From Pelovirga terrestris (GTDB lineage: Bacteria; Desulfobacterota; Desulfuromonadia; Desulfuromonadales; Geopsychrobacteraceae): 64,000 nucleotides of DNA. The stretch lies in assembly GCF_014773365.1 (NCBI RefSeq), contig NZ_JACWUN010000008.1, forward strand, positions 1-64,000, read 5' to 3'. The position numbers and the translations under genes were made by a program. Below are positions 61,636-64,000 of the stretch, in pieces. The notes below the pieces were generated by a model that made no database searches, had not been told where the DNA came from, and saw nothing but the letters and a program-made list of their open reading frames with translations. Position 1 is the stretch's first letter, and each line of letters opens with the position of its first letter.

Positions 61636-62705
61636 TGACCTGTCGATCTGAACACTCATTTATGTCTCATAGCCGGCGTCTGATCCGGCTGGCGTTGCTG
61701 TCCATGTTGTTCATTGGCGGCTGTCTGGCACCGGCGCCGCCGGTAAGCCACGATGCAGGCTACCTGCGCTGGCCGGCGGCACCGGAAATCGCCCGCATTA
61801 CCTATCTGCACAGCCTCAGCGCCCCGACCGATTTGAACATCCGTGGTCCATTGATGCAGCGCCTCTGGCGGGGGCTGTCCGGTCACCAGGAGCCACCGAT
61901 GGAACGCCCTCACGGGGTTGCCGGCGACGGTAACGGGGGCATCTACGTGGTCAACAAGGCCACCCGCGCACTGCACCTGTTTGATCCCGGGACTGATCGC
62001 TATCAACTGCTGCCGGCAACCCAGACCGGCTTGCGCATGCCCATTGATATTGCGATCGATGCATCGCGTCAGCGTTTTTTCGTCAGCGATGCCGAGGCCG
62101 GTTTGGTCCGCATCTTTGCCCGGGACAAGGGTCGGGCGCTGGGGGCAATCAGTCACCCGGAGCTGAAGCGTCCGACCGGCATGGCGATTCACCCGCAAAC
62201 CGCTGAACTGCTGGTGGTTGACACTGAACAGGCGACCATTATGCGGATCGATCTTGACACCCTGCAGCTCAAGGGGCACATTGGCGCAAGCGGAGAGAAA
62301 GAAGGGCTGTTCAACGGCCCGGTGGCGGTGGCGGTCGGGCCGCAGGGACGCATCCATGTGGTAGATTCCCTCAATCACCGCATCCAGGTGTTTTCTGCCG
62401 CCGGAGAATTTCTCCTCGCCTTTGGCAGTGCCGGCATGGGTCCGGGCTATTTTTCCCGCCCCAAGGCGATCGGGGTTGATTCGGAAGGGAATATCCACGT
62501 ACTTGATACCCTGTTTGATAATATCCAGGTCTTTGACCCTGATGGCCGCCTGCTCATGGCCTATGGCGAACCGGGGCAGGCACCGGGGCAGTTCTGGTTA
62601 CCCTCCGGCCTGTTTATTGATGCTCATGATCGCATCTATGTCGCTGACACCTACAATGACCGGGTGCAGATATTCCAGTTTCTTGCGGGAGGAGAACTGC
62701 CATGA
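61635..62705 (+). CDS. NHL-repeat beta-propeller lipoprotein 2
   Basis: A 356-residue paralogue of NHL1. A lipobox FIGGC near residue 30 follows the hydrophobic segment (LIRLALLSMLFIGG). NHL repeats include GGIYVVNKATRALHLF, GRIHVVDSLNHRIQVFSAAG, GNIHVLDTLFDNIQVFDPDG and DRIYVADTYNDRVQIFQF. Its start overlaps the barrel gene stop by one base and its stop overlaps the next cytochrome by 4 bp, so it is translationally coupled to both. A Met at 61662 is an alternative start. Confidence 0.88.
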   Translation: MTCRSEHSFMSHSRRLIRLALLSMLFIGGCLAPAPPVSHDAGYLRWPAAPEIARITYLHSLSAPTDLNIRGPLMQRLWRGLSGHQEPPMERPHGVAGDGNGGIYVVNKATRALHLFDPGTDRYQLLPATQTGLRMPIDIAIDASRQRFFVSDAEAGLVRIFARDKGRALGAISHPELKRPTGMAIHPQTAELLVVDTEQATIMRIDLDTLQLKGHIGASGEKEGLFNGPVAVAVGPQGRIHVVDSLNHRIQVFSAAGEFLLAFGSAGMGPGYFSRPKAIGVDSEGNIHVLDTLFDNIQVFDPDGRLLMAYGEPGQAPGQFWLPSGLFIDAHDRIYVADTYNDRVQIFQFLAGGELP

Positions 62706-64000
62706 CCAGAAACCTCTGCGGAGTTGTTGCCATCCTCTCACTGCTGGCCCTGCCGTTGTGGGCGTCGAGCAGCATCGTCGATACCAAGCACAACCTGTCG
62801 GTGACCGGGCCGGGACCGGTAAAATCCAACGCCGATGAAATCTGTATTTTCTGCCATACCCCGCACCATGCCAGCCCGGAGTTCCCCTATTTGTGGAACC
62901 GCAGCTTAAGCCGTGCCGACTATATCCCCTACAGCAGCTCCACCCTGCATGCGGCGGTGGGGCAGCCGACGGGAGCGTCAAAGCTATGCCTCTCATGCCA
63001 CGACGGCACCATCGCCCTGGGCGCGGTATTGACCCGGCCGGAGTTTGTGTTTGACGATGATGTGCGCTTTATGCCGGAAGGGTTTCGTTCGCGCCTGGGC
63101 ACCGACCTGTCGGATGATCATCCGATCTCTTTCGTCTATGACAATGATCTGGCCATGCGCAATAGCCAGCTGCGCCATCCCGACAGTCTGCCGCCGGAGG
63201 TGCATCTTGATGGACGCGGCGAACTGCAGTGTACCGCCTGTCATGACCCGCACGATAATCGCTTCGGCAAATTCATGGTGATGTCGAATGAATATTCGGC
63301 CCTGTGCAGCGCCTGTCACAACCGTACCGGCTGGGACGATTCCAGCCATGCCCTGTCGACCGCCACCTGGAACAACCAGGGGGCTAACCCCTGGCCCCAT
63401 GCTGACTACGCAACCGTCGCCCAGAACGGCTGTGCTAACTGCCATGTCTCCCATGCCGCCGGCAGCTCCGAGCGGCTGCTGCTGTATGCTGCGGAAGAGG
63501 ATAACTGCCTGGCCTGCCATAGCGGTCATGTCGCCACCTCCAATATCAACAGTGAACTGCTCAAGGAGTTTCGCCATGGCGTCCAGGATTATTTCGGCAT
63601 TCATGATCCGGTCGAAGATTTCAGTACCGATCTGGTGACGCAGCACGTGGAATGCACCGACTGCCACAACCCCCATCAGGCCAACAGCGCGCAGCCACCA
63701 ACGCAAATCGGTCAACCACGCGCAGCAGCCGGTCCCACCCGCGGCGTCAGCGGCATCTCTTTGAGTGGCCAGCAGCTGGAAAGCGCCGATTACGAGTACG
63801 AAATCTGCTTCAAATGTCACGCCGATACCAATTTTCTCGGCACACAGCCGCTACAACGGCAGGTCGATCAGCAGAATTTGCGCTTTGCTTTTGATCCGGC
63901 CAACCCCTCGTTCCACCCGCTGGCGAGTTTTCGCTCACGCGCTGGTCGCCCGGCCCCGCCGAGTTTGCTGCCACCCTACGACACCCAGGATCAGTGGCTG
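62702..64000 (+). CDS. Multihaem cytochrome, at least 8 haems, incomplete at the window edge
   Basis: The ATG at 62702 overlaps the NHL2 stop by 4 bp. 433 codons are present and the frame is still open at 64000. A signal peptide (about 1-20, LALPLWASS) is followed by CIFCH, CLSCH, CTACH, CSACH, CANCH, CLACH, CTDCH and CFKCH so far. Its first part repeats the cytochrome A/B module: CHTPHH, PYLWNRSLS, YIPYSSSTLHA, GASKLCLSCHDGTIAL, DDHPISFVY. It is probably a fusion of that module with doubled-CXXCH repeats; the final size is unknown. Confidence 0.9.
   Translation, partial: MTRNLCGVVAILSLLALPLWASSSIVDTKHNLSVTGPGPVKSNADEICIFCHTPHHASPEFPYLWNRSLSRADYIPYSSSTLHAAVGQPTGASKLCLSCHDGTIALGAVLTRPEFVFDDDVRFMPEGFRSRLGTDLSDDHPISFVYDNDLAMRNSQLRHPDSLPPEVHLDGRGELQCTACHDPHDNRFGKFMVMSNEYSALCSACHNRTGWDDSSHALSTATWNNQGANPWPHADYATVAQNGCANCHVSHAAGSSERLLLYAAEEDNCLACHSGHVATSNINSELLKEFRHGVQDYFGIHDPVEDFSTDLVTQHVECTDCHNPHQANSAQPPTQIGQPRAAAGPTRGVSGISLSGQQLESADYEYEICFKCHADTNFLGTQPLQRQVDQQNLRFAFDPANPSFHPLASFRSRAGRPAPPSLLPPYDTQDQWL

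Noticed and set aside
59206-62500. Minus-strand frames opposite the barrel and NHL2 genes
   Set aside because: They have no ribosome sites or family features and mirror strongly supported coding genes.

Overview
The window looks like chromosomal DNA from a Desulfuromonadia-type bacterium (Geobacter/Desulfuromonas/Pelobacter relatives). This is inferred from gene content: many multihaem c-type cytochromes, NHL-repeat lipoproteins and large outer-membrane barrels of the kind used in extracellular electron transfer, a DUF3373 porin-like protein, NtrC-type sigma-54 control, short-form HisG, ThyX, and the order yqeY-cvpA-mutS2-dnaG-rpoD-tRNA-nif3-zinc ribbon-rnpB. No rRNA, CRISPR array, prophage or intact insertion sequence was found.

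Layout. 0-4.4 kb: a chemoreceptor that has lost its sensory half, then a three-gene minus-strand set (Cys-rich protein, LOG-family protein, ATP-grasp protein). 4.5-14.3 kb: the minus-strand information-processing block from yqeY to rnpB. 14.5-16.7 kb: NfeD plus slipin. 17.0-24.4 kb: a cbb3 oxidase operon with its assembly genes (ccoN-O-Q-P-G-H-I-S), in which one cytochrome domain sits on CcoO instead of CcoP. 24.4-29.7 kb: thyX, a tautomerase, an M23 peptidase, a DUF3373 porin-like protein and an ArsR regulator. 30.2-39.5 kb: a long minus-strand biosynthesis block (rpmE, prfA, prmC, murA, hisG-D-B-H-A-F-E) with a relic Phd/YefM antitoxin lodged between hisA and hisF. 39.5-47.9 kb: rho, a lipoprotein, gluQ, an Rrf2 regulator, metX, a PhnP-like hydrolase and a second-type EF-G.

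47.9-64.0 kb is the most unusual part. A membrane histidine kinase and a sigma-54 response regulator are followed by a 71-residue protein that is almost only the Fis-type DNA-binding domain of that regulator (70 bp of perfect DNA identity). This small gene has its own -24/-12 promoter. A second -24/-12 promoter lies before a run of tetrahaem and 14/15-haem cytochromes, NHL lipoproteins, a pentahaem lipoprotein, a 781-residue barrel protein and an unfinished cytochrome with at least 8 haems. Upstream of both promoters are CTGT-N10-ACAG dyads (three of them 81-82 bp apart before the cytochromes), which I propose are the binding sites of the regulator. The first three cytochrome genes and their promoter are enclosed by a long inverted repeat (63 bp perfect core), and the spacers hold several 7-bp tandem repeats. 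The working model is a sensor-controlled cytochrome-porin conduit with a self-made competitor of its activator. The architecture is read directly; the regulatory logic is inference.
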